Notes under the pieces: model-generated
The model's input: the letters and a program-made list of their open reading frames with translations, nothing else
What the model was told of the DNA's origin: nothing
Databases searched by the model: none
Program-made: the position numbers and the translations under genes
Source: an uncultured Pseudoflavonifractor sp.
Lineage (GTDB): Bacteria > Bacillota > Clostridia > Oscillospirales > Oscillospiraceae
DNA length: 36,021 nt
Direction of reading: 5' to 3'
Assembly (NCBI GenBank): GCA_947651395.1
Contig: CANSYW010000017.1
Span: 1 to 36,021 of the forward strand
Shown here: in pieces, positions 7,392-16,150 of the stretch
Layout of the letters: each line of letters starts with the position of its first letter
Position numbering within the stretch: position 1 is the first letter of the stretch

Positions 7392-8870
7392 ATGAAGGAC
7401 CAGGTCACGGATCTGCGAAGCGCGCTGGACAGGCTGTCCCATATGCCGGGGCAGCTGGTGGAGACCCATGTGGAGGTGGATCCCATGGCGGAGCTGTCCG
7501 GAGTATACCGCCATGTGGGGGCCGGAGGCACGGTCATGCGGCCCACACGGGTGGAGGGGCCCGCCATGGTCTTCCACAATGTGAAGGGGCATCCCGGGGC
7601 AAGAGTGGCCATCGGCGTGCTGGCCAGCCGTAAGCGGGTGGGGGCTTTGCTGGACTGTCCGCCGGAGGAGCTGGGCAAGCTGCTGTGTCGCTGTGCCAAG
7701 GAGCCCATAGCCCCGGTGGTAACGGCGGAGCCGGCCCCCTGCCAGGAGGTGGTGCACCGGGCCGGGGATCCGGATTTTGACCTCTGTAAGCTCATCCTCG
7801 CCCCCACCAATACTCCGGTGGACGCGGGGCCGTACATCACCATGGGCATGTGCTATGCCACCCATCCGGACACCGGGCTGTCCGATGTGACCATCCACCG
7901 GCTGTGTATCCAGGGGCGGGACGAGTTGTCCATCTTCCTACAGCCGGGGAGCCGCCACATCGGGGCCATGGCCGAGCGGGCGGAGGAGCTGGGAGAGAAC
8001 CTTCCCATTTCGGTGTCCATCGGGGTGGATCCCGCCATTGAGGTGTCCGCCTGCTTCGAGCCCCCCACCACGCCCATGGGCTTTGATGAGCTCTCCATCG
8101 CCGGCGCTCTCCGGGGCCGTCCGGTGGAGCTGTGCCCCTGTCTCACGGTGAAGGAGCGGGCCATCGCCCATGCGGAATATGTCATTGAGGGGGAGATCGT
8201 CACCGGCCGCCGGATCCGGGAGGATCAGAACAGCCACACCGGCTATGCCATGCCGGAGTTTCCGGGCTATAACGGCGTGGCCAGCACGGAGTGCTGGCTG
8301 TTGAAGGTCCACGCTGTGACCCATCGGAGAGATCCCATCATGCAGACCTGCATCGGCCCCTCGGACGAGCATCTCAACATGGCGGGCATTCCCACCGAGG
8401 CCAGTATTTTCAACAGCATTGAGCGGGCCATGCCCGGCAAGCTGCGCAATGTCTACGCCCACCGTTCGGGCTGCGGCAAATATATGGCGGTGCTCCAGTT
8501 CCGGAAGAGCGAGCCCACCGACGAGGGCCGCCAGCGTCAGGCGGCGCTGCTCGCCTTCTCCGCCTTTCCGGAGCTCAAGCATGTCATCCTGGTGGACGAG
8601 GATGTGGATCCCTTTGACAGCGACGACGTTTTGTGGGCCATGAACACCCGCTTCCAGGGTGATCGGGACATTATCACCATCCCCGGTGTGCGCTGCCATC
8701 CCCTGGATCCCTCCGCCGGGCCGGAGTATGACCCCTCCAGCCTGGATCGAGGGATCAGCTGCAAGACCATATTTGACTGCACCGTTCCCTTTGCCATGAA
8801 GTCCCAGTTCCGGCGGGCTGAGTTCCTGGAGGTGGATCCCAGGCATTGGCTGCCGGACTTTGAGGGCTGA
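7392..8870 (+). CDS. UbiD-family prenyl-FMN decarboxylase (LpdC-like hydroxyarylic acid type)
   Basis: A 492-residue UbiD-family (de)carboxylase using prenylated FMN. About 490 residues is the size of gallate/4-hydroxybenzoate-type decarboxylases. DVTIHR (165-170) holds the Arg that should match the catalytic Arg of the family. The later segment TGYAMPEFPGY (283-293) matches the conserved Glu region; only the distal Glu (289) is seen, with Gly at 284 where many UbiDs have the proximal Glu. FNSIERAMPG and the C-terminal FDCTVPF are also typical. Partner genes ubiX and an lpdD-like gene are adjacent. First gene of a tightly packed plus-strand operon. Expected to be cytoplasmic and to decarboxylate a phenolic acid; the exact substrate is unknown. 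Confidence 0.9.
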   Translation: MKDQVTDLRSALDRLSHMPGQLVETHVEVDPMAELSGVYRHVGAGGTVMRPTRVEGPAMVFHNVKGHPGARVAIGVLASRKRVGALLDCPPEELGKLLCRCAKEPIAPVVTAEPAPCQEVVHRAGDPDFDLCKLILAPTNTPVDAGPYITMGMCYATHPDTGLSDVTIHRLCIQGRDELSIFLQPGSRHIGAMAERAEELGENLPISVSIGVDPAIEVSACFEPPTTPMGFDELSIAGALRGRPVELCPCLTVKERAIAHAEYVIEGEIVTGRRIREDQNSHTGYAMPEFPGYNGVASTECWLLKVHAVTHRRDPIMQTCIGPSDEHLNMAGIPTEASIFNSIERAMPGKLRNVYAHRSGCGKYMAVLQFRKSEPTDEGRQRQAALLAFSAFPELKHVILVDEDVDPFDSDDVLWAMNTRFQGDRDIITIPGVRCHPLDPSAGPEYDPSSLDRGISCKTIFDCTVPFAMKSQFRRAEFLEVDPRHWLPDFEG

Positions 8871-8873
8871 GAG

Positions 8874-9476
8874 ATGGAAGGTGTGAAAAGGCGGCTTGTT
8901 GTGGGGATCTCCGGCGCCTCGGGAGCGCCCCTGGCGGTGGAGACCCTCCGGGCCCTGCGGGCGGTGGGGGTGGAGAGTCACCTGGTGGTGAGCCGTTCCG
9001 GGGAGCTGACCCTTGCCCAGGAGACAGGTATGACCGTGAAGGAGCTGGAGAGCCTGGCCCACACGGTCTATTACAATGGGGACGTGGGGGCGGCCATCGC
9101 CTCGGGGACATTCCGGACCATGGGGATGCTGGTGGTGCCCTGCAGCATGAAGACGGCGGCGGGGATCTGTTCGGGCTACAGCGACAGCCTGCTGCTGCGC
9201 TCCGCCGACGTGACCCTGAAAGAGGGCAGGCCCCTAGTGCTCTGCGCCCGGGAGACCCCCCTGTCCCCCATCCATCTGCGCAATCTGTATGACCTTTCCA
9301 GGCTGGGGGCACGGGTCGTGCCGCCCATGCTGACCTATTATACCAATCCCCGCACGGCGGAGGATATGACCCGCCACACAGTGGGAAAACTGCTGGATCA
9401 GTTCGGCATTGTCTGGGCGGAGAGGACCAATTGGACCGGAATGGCTCAGAGTGAAGAGGGAGGCGGCAGGACATGA
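8874..9476 (+). CDS. ubiX: UbiX flavin prenyltransferase
   Basis: A 200-residue flavoprotein that joins a dimethylallyl group to FMN, making the prenyl-FMN that UbiD enzymes need. The signature GISGASGAPL (11-20), the VVPCSMKTAAGI segment and the RETPLSPIHLRN stretch near the C-terminal half are diagnostic. It begins 3 bp after ubiD, and its stop codon overlaps the start of the next gene (ATGA). The location makes it a dedicated cofactor supplier for the adjacent decarboxylase. The corresponding lactobacillus protein is LpdB. Confidence 0.95.
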   Translation: MEGVKRRLVVGISGASGAPLAVETLRALRAVGVESHLVVSRSGELTLAQETGMTVKELESLAHTVYYNGDVGAAIASGTFRTMGMLVVPCSMKTAAGICSGYSDSLLLRSADVTLKEGRPLVLCARETPLSPIHLRNLYDLSRLGARVVPPMLTYYTNPRTAEDMTRHTVGKLLDQFGIVWAERTNWTGMAQSEEGGGRT

Positions 9477-10747
9477 CAAAATACGCCATTGTCGGCTTTG
9501 GCTGTGCCGGCTATCACGGGGCGCGGGAGATCCGGGCCAACGACCCGGAGGGGGAGATCACCGTATACAGCGAGCACGCTCTGGCCCCCTATAACCCCAT
9601 GCTCACCACCTATTACGCCGGAGGGCGGCTGGCCTATGAGGGGGCCTTTCCCTTCGGCTCCATGGAGGAGATCGCCCGGCAGCTGGACCTGACGGTACAT
9701 CAGGGCGTCCGGGTGGCGAAGATCCACGGAAGGAGCCGGGAGGTGGAGCTGGAGGACGGCTCCCGACGGGTCTATGACCGGATCCTTATCGCCACAGGCG
9801 CCCGGGCCTTTGCCCCGCCCATCCCCGGCCTCCGGCCGGAGCGGGCTCTGATGATGCGCACCATGGACGACGCCGTCCGCCTGCGGGAGACCCTGGAGAG
9901 ACGGCCCGTCCGCTCCGCCATCGTGGTGGGGGCCTCCATGGTGGGTATCAAGGTGGTGGAGCTTTTGACGGCCCGGGGGATCCAAACCTCACTGCTGGAT
10001 CTGGCCCCTGGCATCTTTCCCCTGGCCGCCTATCCGGAGACCGCCCGGGAGATCGAAGGGCGCATTGCCGGACAGGGGGTGGAGCTGCACTTCGGCGCCA
10101 GCATCGCCCGGACGGAGGAAACGGCGGACGGAACACTGCGGTGCAGTCTCACCGACGGGGAATTCCGGGAGGTGGAGCTGGTGGTGCTGTGCATCGGCAC
10201 CCGGGCCAACACCGCGCTGGTGAATCCGGAGGAGATCCGGATCCACCGGGGCATCGTGGTGGGGCCCCGCATGGAGACCGGCTGTCCCGGGATCTACGCC
10301 GCGGGAGACTGCTGCGAGGGGGGCGACCTGCAGGCGGGAGACACCAAAATCATCGGCCTGTGGGCCAACGCCGGCCACCAGGGGGGCACGGCGGGACGCA
10401 ACATGGCGGGGGCGGAAGGGATCTTTACCGGAAATATCCTTCACAACATCACCCACTTCATGGGGATGGATTTTATCGGTATGGGAGACAACCGCCGCCG
10501 GGGAGAGACCCTTGTCTGCGGCACGCCGGAGGGGGCGGGGCTCTACATCCGCGCCGAGGTGGAGCAGGGGAGCCTGGCGGGGGTCAACATTCTGGACGAC
10601 TACCGCGTCAGCGGCGCCATCAAGAACTATTTTTACCGTCTGCTCACCCAGGGCCATGTGTCCCTGGCGCCGGTGCAGCGGGGCATTTTGCTCAGGGAGG
10701 GCCTCAGGCCCGGTTTTATCAAGAGATTGGAGGAGATGATCCGATGA
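9473..10747 (+). CDS. FAD/NAD(P)-dependent pyridine nucleotide-disulfide family oxidoreductase
   Basis: A 424-residue flavoprotein with the usual two-dinucleotide layout: FAD-binding GFGCAG at 8-13, ATGA at 107-110, a second nucleotide motif GASMVG at 153-158 and the FAD-closing IYAAGDC at 274-280. It lacks the redox-active CxxxxC disulfide seen in true disulfide reductases, and resembles NADH oxidase/nitrite-reductase-type electron-transfer subunits. No signal or membrane segment. It overlaps ubiX by 4 bp and the molybdoenzyme gene by 4 bp. In context it most likely passes electrons from NAD(P)H to the ferredoxin-like subunit and the molybdoenzyme. Confidence 0.85.
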   Translation: MTKYAIVGFGCAGYHGAREIRANDPEGEITVYSEHALAPYNPMLTTYYAGGRLAYEGAFPFGSMEEIARQLDLTVHQGVRVAKIHGRSREVELEDGSRRVYDRILIATGARAFAPPIPGLRPERALMMRTMDDAVRLRETLERRPVRSAIVVGASMVGIKVVELLTARGIQTSLLDLAPGIFPLAAYPETAREIEGRIAGQGVELHFGASIARTEETADGTLRCSLTDGEFREVELVVLCIGTRANTALVNPEEIRIHRGIVVGPRMETGCPGIYAAGDCCEGGDLQAGDTKIIGLWANAGHQGGTAGRNMAGAEGIFTGNILHNITHFMGMDFIGMGDNRRRGETLVCGTPEGAGLYIRAEVEQGSLAGVNILDDYRVSGAIKNYFYRLLTQGHVSLAPVQRGILLREGLRPGFIKRLEEMIR

Positions 10748-12855
10748 GTACGCCGCGGGAACAGGCAAAGATTCCGGGGGCGGATACCGGGATCGGGATC
10801 CGCCATACGCTGTGCGACGTCTGTACTCCGCAAATGCACTGCGGTCTGGACGTGTACGTAAAGGACGGAAAGGTGCTGAAGGTGGAGGGAAGCCCCGACC
10901 ACCCGGTGAACCGGGGCTATCTATGCACCAAGGGGGTCAGCAACCGTCAGTATCTCTATCGGGAGGATCGGGTGCTCACCCCGCTGCGCCGGACGGGCCC
11001 CAGGGGGAGCGGACAGTTTGAGCCCATCTCCTGGGAGGAGGCCCTGGAGGAGATCAGCCGCCGGCTGCTCAAGGTCCGGAAGGAGCGGGGGGCGGATGGG
11101 GTGGCCTTCTTCTCCGGCTATGGGAAGTGGTATCGGCCCATGTTCCGCCGCTTCGCCCATGCCTTCGGGACGCAAAACTACGGCACCGAGTCCAGCTGCT
11201 GCTTTACCTCGGGCCTGATGGCCTGGCAGGTGGCCACCGGAATGCATGTGGAGGCCGAGATGGCCAAAAGCGAGCTCTTCCTGGGTTGGGGAACCAACGG
11301 TTATTATTCCCGCTACCGGATGCCTGACGGCATCGAGCGGCGCAGGGCCCAGGGAATGAAGGTCATCATCATCGACCCCCGGATGACCCCGGCCAACCAG
11401 CGGCTGGCCGACCTCTGGCTGCGGCCCCGTCTGGGCACCGACGGGGCGCTGGCCCTGTCCATCGCCTGCGAGCTGATCCGGAACGACTGGGTGGATGAGG
11501 AATATATCCGCCAGTATGTATACGGCTATGAGGAGTACCGGGCGTATGCCCAGGGCTTCCCGCCGGAGCGGGGGGAGGCGCTCACCGGCGTTCCCGCCGA
11601 ACAGATCCGCGCCGCCGCCCGGATGATCCACGAGAGCCGAAGCATGAGCATCTGCGAGAGCAGCGCCCCGGTGGGACATCACCGCAACGGCCTGCAGAAT
11701 TACCGGGCCATCATGGCCCTGCTGGCCATCACCGGCAACTATGACCGGGAGGGGGGCCAGCTCCCCGCCGTCCACTCCTACATGGAGATCTCCTCCGGCT
11801 TTCAGACCCATGAGGAGGAGTACATGGACGCCGGTTTCCCTGAGGAGGCGCCCAGAGCGGTGGGGGCGGAGCGGTTCCCACTGTGGTATGCCCTGCGCCG
11901 GGATATGCAGGCCAACGACCTGGCCAATGCCATTGACGCCGGACGGATCGAGGCGGTGTTCGCCCTGGGGATGAACTACCGGATGTTCGCCGGGGACGGC
12001 CGGATGGAGCAGGCCCTGAAAAAGCTGGACTTCTTTGTGGATGTGGATCTCTTCCTCACCGATACCGCCCGATATGCCGACATTGTGCTGCCGGCCTGTA
12101 CCTCCATGGAGCGGGGGGAGTTCAAGTGCTATCCCAACCGGTATCTGTGGTACACAAAGCCGGTGATCCAACCTCTGGGGCAGTCCAGGCCCGATGTGGA
12201 GATCCTGACCCTTCTGGCCCGGAAAATGGAGCTGGACGATCCACTGCTCCGGGAGGGGTATGAGGCGGGGATCCGGTGGATGATCCGGGATCTGCCCATT
12301 ACGGTGGAGGAGCTTCAAGCCAGCGAGACCCCTGTCCGGCTGGAGGGGGAGCCCTACCGGTACGGAAGCCGGCTGGAGGCGGGACTGCCCACCTCCACAG
12401 GGAAATTTGAGCTCAGGAGCACCCTCATCGAGTCCCACCCGGAGTGGGGGCTGGAGTCTCTGCCCGTCTATGTTCCGCCGGAAAATCCCGATCCGGAGCG
12501 CTGGGGCTGGACCCTGTGCGCCGGAGTCCGGATCCCCAACGCCATCCACTCCCGGCTCCATGACGTTCCCTGGGCCCGGAACCTCCGGCCCGAACCGGCG
12601 GCCGAGCTGAGCCTGGAGGACGCCCAAGGACTGGGTGTGGAGGAGGGGGACTGGATCCAAGTGGAGACCCCCTTCGGCGCTCTCCGGGTGCGGGCCATGC
12701 CCACCAAGACGGTGCGCGCCGGAGAGATCTACCTGTTTCACGGCTATCGGGAGGCGGACGTCAACGCCATTCTGGATCCGGACGGCCTGGATCCCTATTC
12801 CGGCTTCCCGGCCTATCGAAGCGCCTGTTGCTCAGTGAGGAGAGTGGAGCAATGA
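10744..12855 (+). CDS. Molybdopterin (bis-MGD) oxidoreductase, DMSO reductase family
   Basis: A 703-residue large subunit starting at the ATG at 10744, which overlaps the preceding stop codon (ATGA). An N-terminal [4Fe-4S] site is present with unusual spacing: C24-x2-C27-x5-C33-x27-C61. GTESSCCF (147-154) lies where the protein ligand to Mo is expected, so Cys152 or Cys153 is a candidate. A C-terminal dinucleotide-binding domain is seen around IPNAIHSRLHDVPW and VEEGDWIQVETPFG. There is no twin-arginine signal, so it is predicted cytoplasmic. The family includes catechol dehydroxylases, pyrogallol hydroxytransferase and acetylene hydratase as well as respiratory reductases. Linkage to a UbiD decarboxylase makes an aromatic substrate plausible; this is inference. 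Confidence 0.88.
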   Translation: MSTPREQAKIPGADTGIGIRHTLCDVCTPQMHCGLDVYVKDGKVLKVEGSPDHPVNRGYLCTKGVSNRQYLYREDRVLTPLRRTGPRGSGQFEPISWEEALEEISRRLLKVRKERGADGVAFFSGYGKWYRPMFRRFAHAFGTQNYGTESSCCFTSGLMAWQVATGMHVEAEMAKSELFLGWGTNGYYSRYRMPDGIERRRAQGMKVIIIDPRMTPANQRLADLWLRPRLGTDGALALSIACELIRNDWVDEEYIRQYVYGYEEYRAYAQGFPPERGEALTGVPAEQIRAAARMIHESRSMSICESSAPVGHHRNGLQNYRAIMALLAITGNYDREGGQLPAVHSYMEISSGFQTHEEEYMDAGFPEEAPRAVGAERFPLWYALRRDMQANDLANAIDAGRIEAVFALGMNYRMFAGDGRMEQALKKLDFFVDVDLFLTDTARYADIVLPACTSMERGEFKCYPNRYLWYTKPVIQPLGQSRPDVEILTLLARKMELDDPLLREGYEAGIRWMIRDLPITVEELQASETPVRLEGEPYRYGSRLEAGLPTSTGKFELRSTLIESHPEWGLESLPVYVPPENPDPERWGWTLCAGVRIPNAIHSRLHDVPWARNLRPEPAAELSLEDAQGLGVEEGDWIQVETPFGALRVRAMPTKTVRAGEIYLFHGYREADVNAILDPDGLDPYSGFPAYRSACCSVRRVEQ

Positions 12856-13361
12856 AAGGATATATTGATCTGGATCTGTCCCGGTGCTGTGCCTGCGGGG
12901 CCTGCGCCATCGCCTGTATGGATCAGCACGATCTGCTCCCGGGGGGAGAGCTCCATCCCTTCCGGACGGTCTTTCGGGATGAGTTGGGGCCCTCACCCCA
13001 GCCGGAGTATTACTCGGTGGCCTGTATGCACTGCAAGGACGCCCCCTGTGTGCTGGCCTGCCCGGTGGGCTGCCTCTATAAGGATGAGGGGACGGGCCTG
13101 ACACTCTACGACACCACCCACTGCATCGGCTGTCACAGCTGCGCGCTGGCCTGTCCCTTCGGCGCGCCGGGCTTTGGCCCGGACGGGAAGATGCGCAAGT
13201 GCGACGGCTGCATAGATCGGCTGGGCTCCGGCATGGAGCCGGCCTGCGTGCGGGCCTGCGCCTTTCAGGCCCTGCGCTTTGTCAAATGCGAAGAGGATGC
13301 GCCGCCGCCGGAGCACTCCCTCAGGGCGCTGTGCGAGGACCTTGCCCAGGCCCAGCGATAA
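12852..13361 (+). CDS. Four-cluster [4Fe-4S] ferredoxin-type electron-transfer subunit
   Basis: A 169-residue protein of the DmsB/NrfC/hydroxytransferase-beta type. Cysteines fall in four groups: 12-13-15-18-22, 58-61-66-70-74, 91-94-97-101 and 117-120-132-136, enough for four [4Fe-4S] clusters. No Tat or Sec signal, matching the cytoplasmic large subunit. The ATG at 12852 overlaps the molybdoenzyme stop codon (ATGA), which favours equal production of the two subunits. No DmsC/NrfD-like membrane anchor follows, so electrons probably come from the soluble FAD protein two genes upstream. Confidence 0.92.
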   Translation: MKGYIDLDLSRCCACGACAIACMDQHDLLPGGELHPFRTVFRDELGPSPQPEYYSVACMHCKDAPCVLACPVGCLYKDEGTGLTLYDTTHCIGCHSCALACPFGAPGFGPDGKMRKCDGCIDRLGSGMEPACVRACAFQALRFVKCEEDAPPPEHSLRALCEDLAQAQR

Positions 13362-13558
13362 AGGGCGTGGGGGAAAGACGGATCTGAGTCCCACTGCCGG
13401 GGATCGAAGAGTTTGCCAGGGGGCGGCGTTAAAATCGACGGAGAATGGAGGCTGATACGGAAAACTGTGTCCGCGCGTGAGAAGACCCCGCAAAAGCGCC
13501 GGGATGACAAGAAGTGTGTATCCGATCCGACGCAATCAAAGAAAAAGGAGAGATTTTC

Positions 13559-14926
13559 ATGAGCAACGAAAAAACCACCCTTACATCCAACTCTGCCGCC
13601 GAGGAAAAGGGACTTGGCGGACTGGCCTTCTTCCCCTTCCTGATCCTGATCGGGATCGTAGTGGCCCGTATTATCTATAATATCGCCGTGGGTGTGCCCC
13701 AGCAGGGCAACAGCTTTTCCATCGTGGCCGTGACCATGGTGGCCTCCGCCGCCAGCATGTTTATCGGCAGGGGAAAGGTCATGGATCGGGTGGACGCCTT
13801 TACAAAGGGAGCCGCCGATCCCACTGCCATGATGATGGTGGTCATCATGCTCTTTTCCGGTATCTTTGCCACCGTCAGCTCCGCCATGGGGGGCATAGCC
13901 TCTCTGACCAATTTCCTGCTGCACTTCATCCCCTCCAACATGATCTATGTGGGTATCCTGCTGGTCAGTTCCATCGTCTCCCTGTCCATCGGCAGCTCCG
14001 TGGGCACGGTGACGGCGATGGCCCCCATTGCCGCCGGCCTTGCCTCCCAGGCTGACCTGAATCTGGTGCTGGCGGTCTCCGCCGTGTTGGGCGGCGCCTC
14101 TCTGGGCGACAATCTGTCCTTTATCTCCGACACCACCATCGCCGCCACCCGGAGCCTGGGAGTGGAGATGCGGGATAAGTTCAAATTCAACGTGAGCCTG
14201 GTCATTCCCGCCTTCCTGATCTCCGCTGTGGTGTATGCCATCTGCGGCATTTCCGGCGCCGGCGGCGCCCCGGAGATCGGCGCGTTCAACGTCATCAAGA
14301 TGCTGCCCTATTTCTATATCCTCATCGCCGCCATTCTGGGAGTCAACATGATGGTGGTGCTCTCCTCCGGTATCCTGTTCTCCGCCGTCATCGGCTTTGC
14401 CTTCGGGGATCTGACCATCATCACCTTTATGGATTCGGTTGCCGGCGGTATGACCAAGATGACCAACACCATCTTCACCGCCATCCTGGTCAAGGGCATC
14501 ATGGGCGTGGTGGAGTATAACGGCGGCATCCGGTGGCTCATCAACAAGCTCACCGGCAACGTCAAGAGCGCCAAGGGCGCCCAGTACAGCGTGGCGGCTC
14601 TGACCTTCTGCCTGGGAGCCCTGATCCGCTCCACCAGCGCCATTATTGTGGCGGGCCCCCTGGCCAAGGACATCTGTGAGCCCTACCAGGTGGATCCCCG
14701 GCGCACCGCCAGCATTCTGGACATCTTTGCCACTGCCCAGAACGGCTTTGTGTTCTGGGCCGGCCTGACGGTGGACTGCGCCTCCCTGGTGGGCGGGTTC
14801 CAGCCCATTGACCTGGTTTTCTTTGCCATCTACCCCACTGCCATTATCCTTGTGACCCTGCTGTCCATCCAGTTCAACATCTTCAACAAAAAGCGCAAGG
14901 CCGGGGTGGCCGCGGCAAAGGGGTAA
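13559..14926 (+). CDS. nhaC: NhaC-family antiporter-type transporter (copy 2)
   Basis: About 455 residues, polytopic, beginning at the ATG at 13559 behind AGGAG. GSSVGT (145-150) and the signature GDNLSFISDTTI (183-194) lie in the N-terminal half, unlike copy 1 where the same signature is near the C-terminus, so the two belong to different NhaC subfamilies. The 197 bp before it hold no clear terminator and no strong promoter, so read-through from the molybdoenzyme genes is possible. A MalY-like gene follows 9 bp later. It probably exchanges Na+ or H+ and may carry an organic acid or amino acid; the cargo is not visible. Confidence 0.85.
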   Translation: MSNEKTTLTSNSAAEEKGLGGLAFFPFLILIGIVVARIIYNIAVGVPQQGNSFSIVAVTMVASAASMFIGRGKVMDRVDAFTKGAADPTAMMMVVIMLFSGIFATVSSAMGGIASLTNFLLHFIPSNMIYVGILLVSSIVSLSIGSSVGTVTAMAPIAAGLASQADLNLVLAVSAVLGGASLGDNLSFISDTTIAATRSLGVEMRDKFKFNVSLVIPAFLISAVVYAICGISGAGGAPEIGAFNVIKMLPYFYILIAAILGVNMMVVLSSGILFSAVIGFAFGDLTIITFMDSVAGGMTKMTNTIFTAILVKGIMGVVEYNGGIRWLINKLTGNVKSAKGAQYSVAALTFCLGALIRSTSAIIVAGPLAKDICEPYQVDPRRTASILDIFATAQNGFVFWAGLTVDCASLVGGFQPIDLVFFAIYPTAIILVTLLSIQFNIFNKKRKAGVAAAKG

Positions 14927-14935
14927 GGCGACGGC

Positions 14936-16120
14936 ATGAAGTACGATTTTGACGAGTTGATCGACCGCCGGGGAACCGGCTCGGTGCGCTGGGACACCGT
15001 GGTGGAAAAGTTCGGCGACCCTGAGGTGCTGCCGCTGACCACCGCGGACATGGACTTCCGCACGGCGGAGCCCATCCGCCGGGCCATCCGCCAGGCCGCC
15101 GATTTCGGCGTATTTGGCTACACCAGACCCAGAGACTCCTACTATGAGGCGGTGATGGATCGCCTGCGGGAGAAGTGGGGCTGGGAGATCCGGCGGGAGT
15201 GGATGGAATACAGCGCCGGGATCGTGGGCGCCATCGCCTTCTGTATCCAGGCCATGACCCGGCCCGGGGATGGGGTGGCTCTGCTCACCCCGGTCTACCA
15301 CCCCTTTTCCCATATGATCGAAGATAACGGCCGCGTTGTCCGGGGCTGCCGGCTGAAAGAGGAGGAGGGGCGGTTCTCCATTGACTTCTCCGTTCTGGAG
15401 GCGTTGCTGGCCCGGGAGGACGTCAAACTGCTCATCTTCTGTAACCCCCACAATCCGGCGGGCCGGGCCTGGACAAAGGAGGAGCTGGAGCGGGTGTGCG
15501 CCCTGTGCGTCAGGTACAGGGTGATCCTCCTCTCCGATGAGATCCACAGCGACTTTGTCTATACCGGTCACACCTTCCGTTCCGCAGGCCCGATCATGGA
15601 GGCCGCGGGGGGAGCGGAGCTGTTGGTGGTATGCACCTCGGCCAGTAAGTCCTTCAACCTGGCGGGGCTCCAGACCTCCACCGTCATCATTCCGGACAGG
15701 GAGCTCCGGGCGCGCTATCACGGCATCCTGATGAAACAGCACTTCATGGAGCTGAACCTCGTGGGGCCGGTGGCCACCGAGGCGGCCTACCGCGATTGCG
15801 GAGACTGGCAGGAGCAGCTGCTGAGCTACCTGGAGGCAAACCGGGATTATGTGGTGCGCTTTGTCCGGGAAAAGCTCCCCGGGATATGCCCTGTGGAGCC
15901 GGAGGCCACCTACATGATGCTCCTGGACTGCCGGGGGCTGGGGATGAGCGAGGCTGAGCTGGAGGAATTCCTGATCCGGAGGGCGAAGGTGAGCCTGAAC
16001 ATGGGCAGCACCTTCGGCCCCGGCGGGGAGGGCTTCGTGCGCATCAACTTCGCCACCCCCCGCGCCCTTCTCACCCAGGCGCTGGAGCGGATCGCCTCCG
16101 CCCTCGCCGAGAGGCGGTAA
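14936..16120 (+). CDS. MalY/PatB family PLP-dependent C-S lyase or aminotransferase (copy 2)
   Basis: A 394-residue fold-type I PLP enzyme. It shares with copy 1 (128-1297) the N-terminal YDFDxLIDRRG, the FCNPHNPAGR loop, LSDEIH with Asp201, and TSASKSF with the PLP-binding Lys238, but is clearly diverged elsewhere. It starts 9 bp after the second NhaC gene and is the last gene before a strong terminator. Family reactions are beta-elimination at C-S bonds or transamination. Its place at the end of the decarboxylase/molybdoenzyme block may mean it handles an amino-acid-derived or cysteine-conjugated aromatic; that is speculative. Confidence 0.9.
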   Translation: MKYDFDELIDRRGTGSVRWDTVVEKFGDPEVLPLTTADMDFRTAEPIRRAIRQAADFGVFGYTRPRDSYYEAVMDRLREKWGWEIRREWMEYSAGIVGAIAFCIQAMTRPGDGVALLTPVYHPFSHMIEDNGRVVRGCRLKEEEGRFSIDFSVLEALLAREDVKLLIFCNPHNPAGRAWTKEELERVCALCVRYRVILLSDEIHSDFVYTGHTFRSAGPIMEAAGGAELLVVCTSASKSFNLAGLQTSTVIIPDRELRARYHGILMKQHFMELNLVGPVATEAAYRDCGDWQEQLLSYLEANRDYVVRFVREKLPGICPVEPEATYMMLLDCRGLGMSEAELEEFLIRRAKVSLNMGSTFGPGGEGFVRINFATPRALLTQALERIASALAERR

Positions 16121-16150
16121 CAGGAGAGACAAACGCAGATAAAAAGAGAA

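Noticed and set aside
10141-10743. N-terminal extension of the molybdoenzyme frame
   Set aside because: It lies inside the FAD oxidoreductase gene, translates as low-complexity sequence, and an ATG overlapping the upstream stop codon gives the proper family start.
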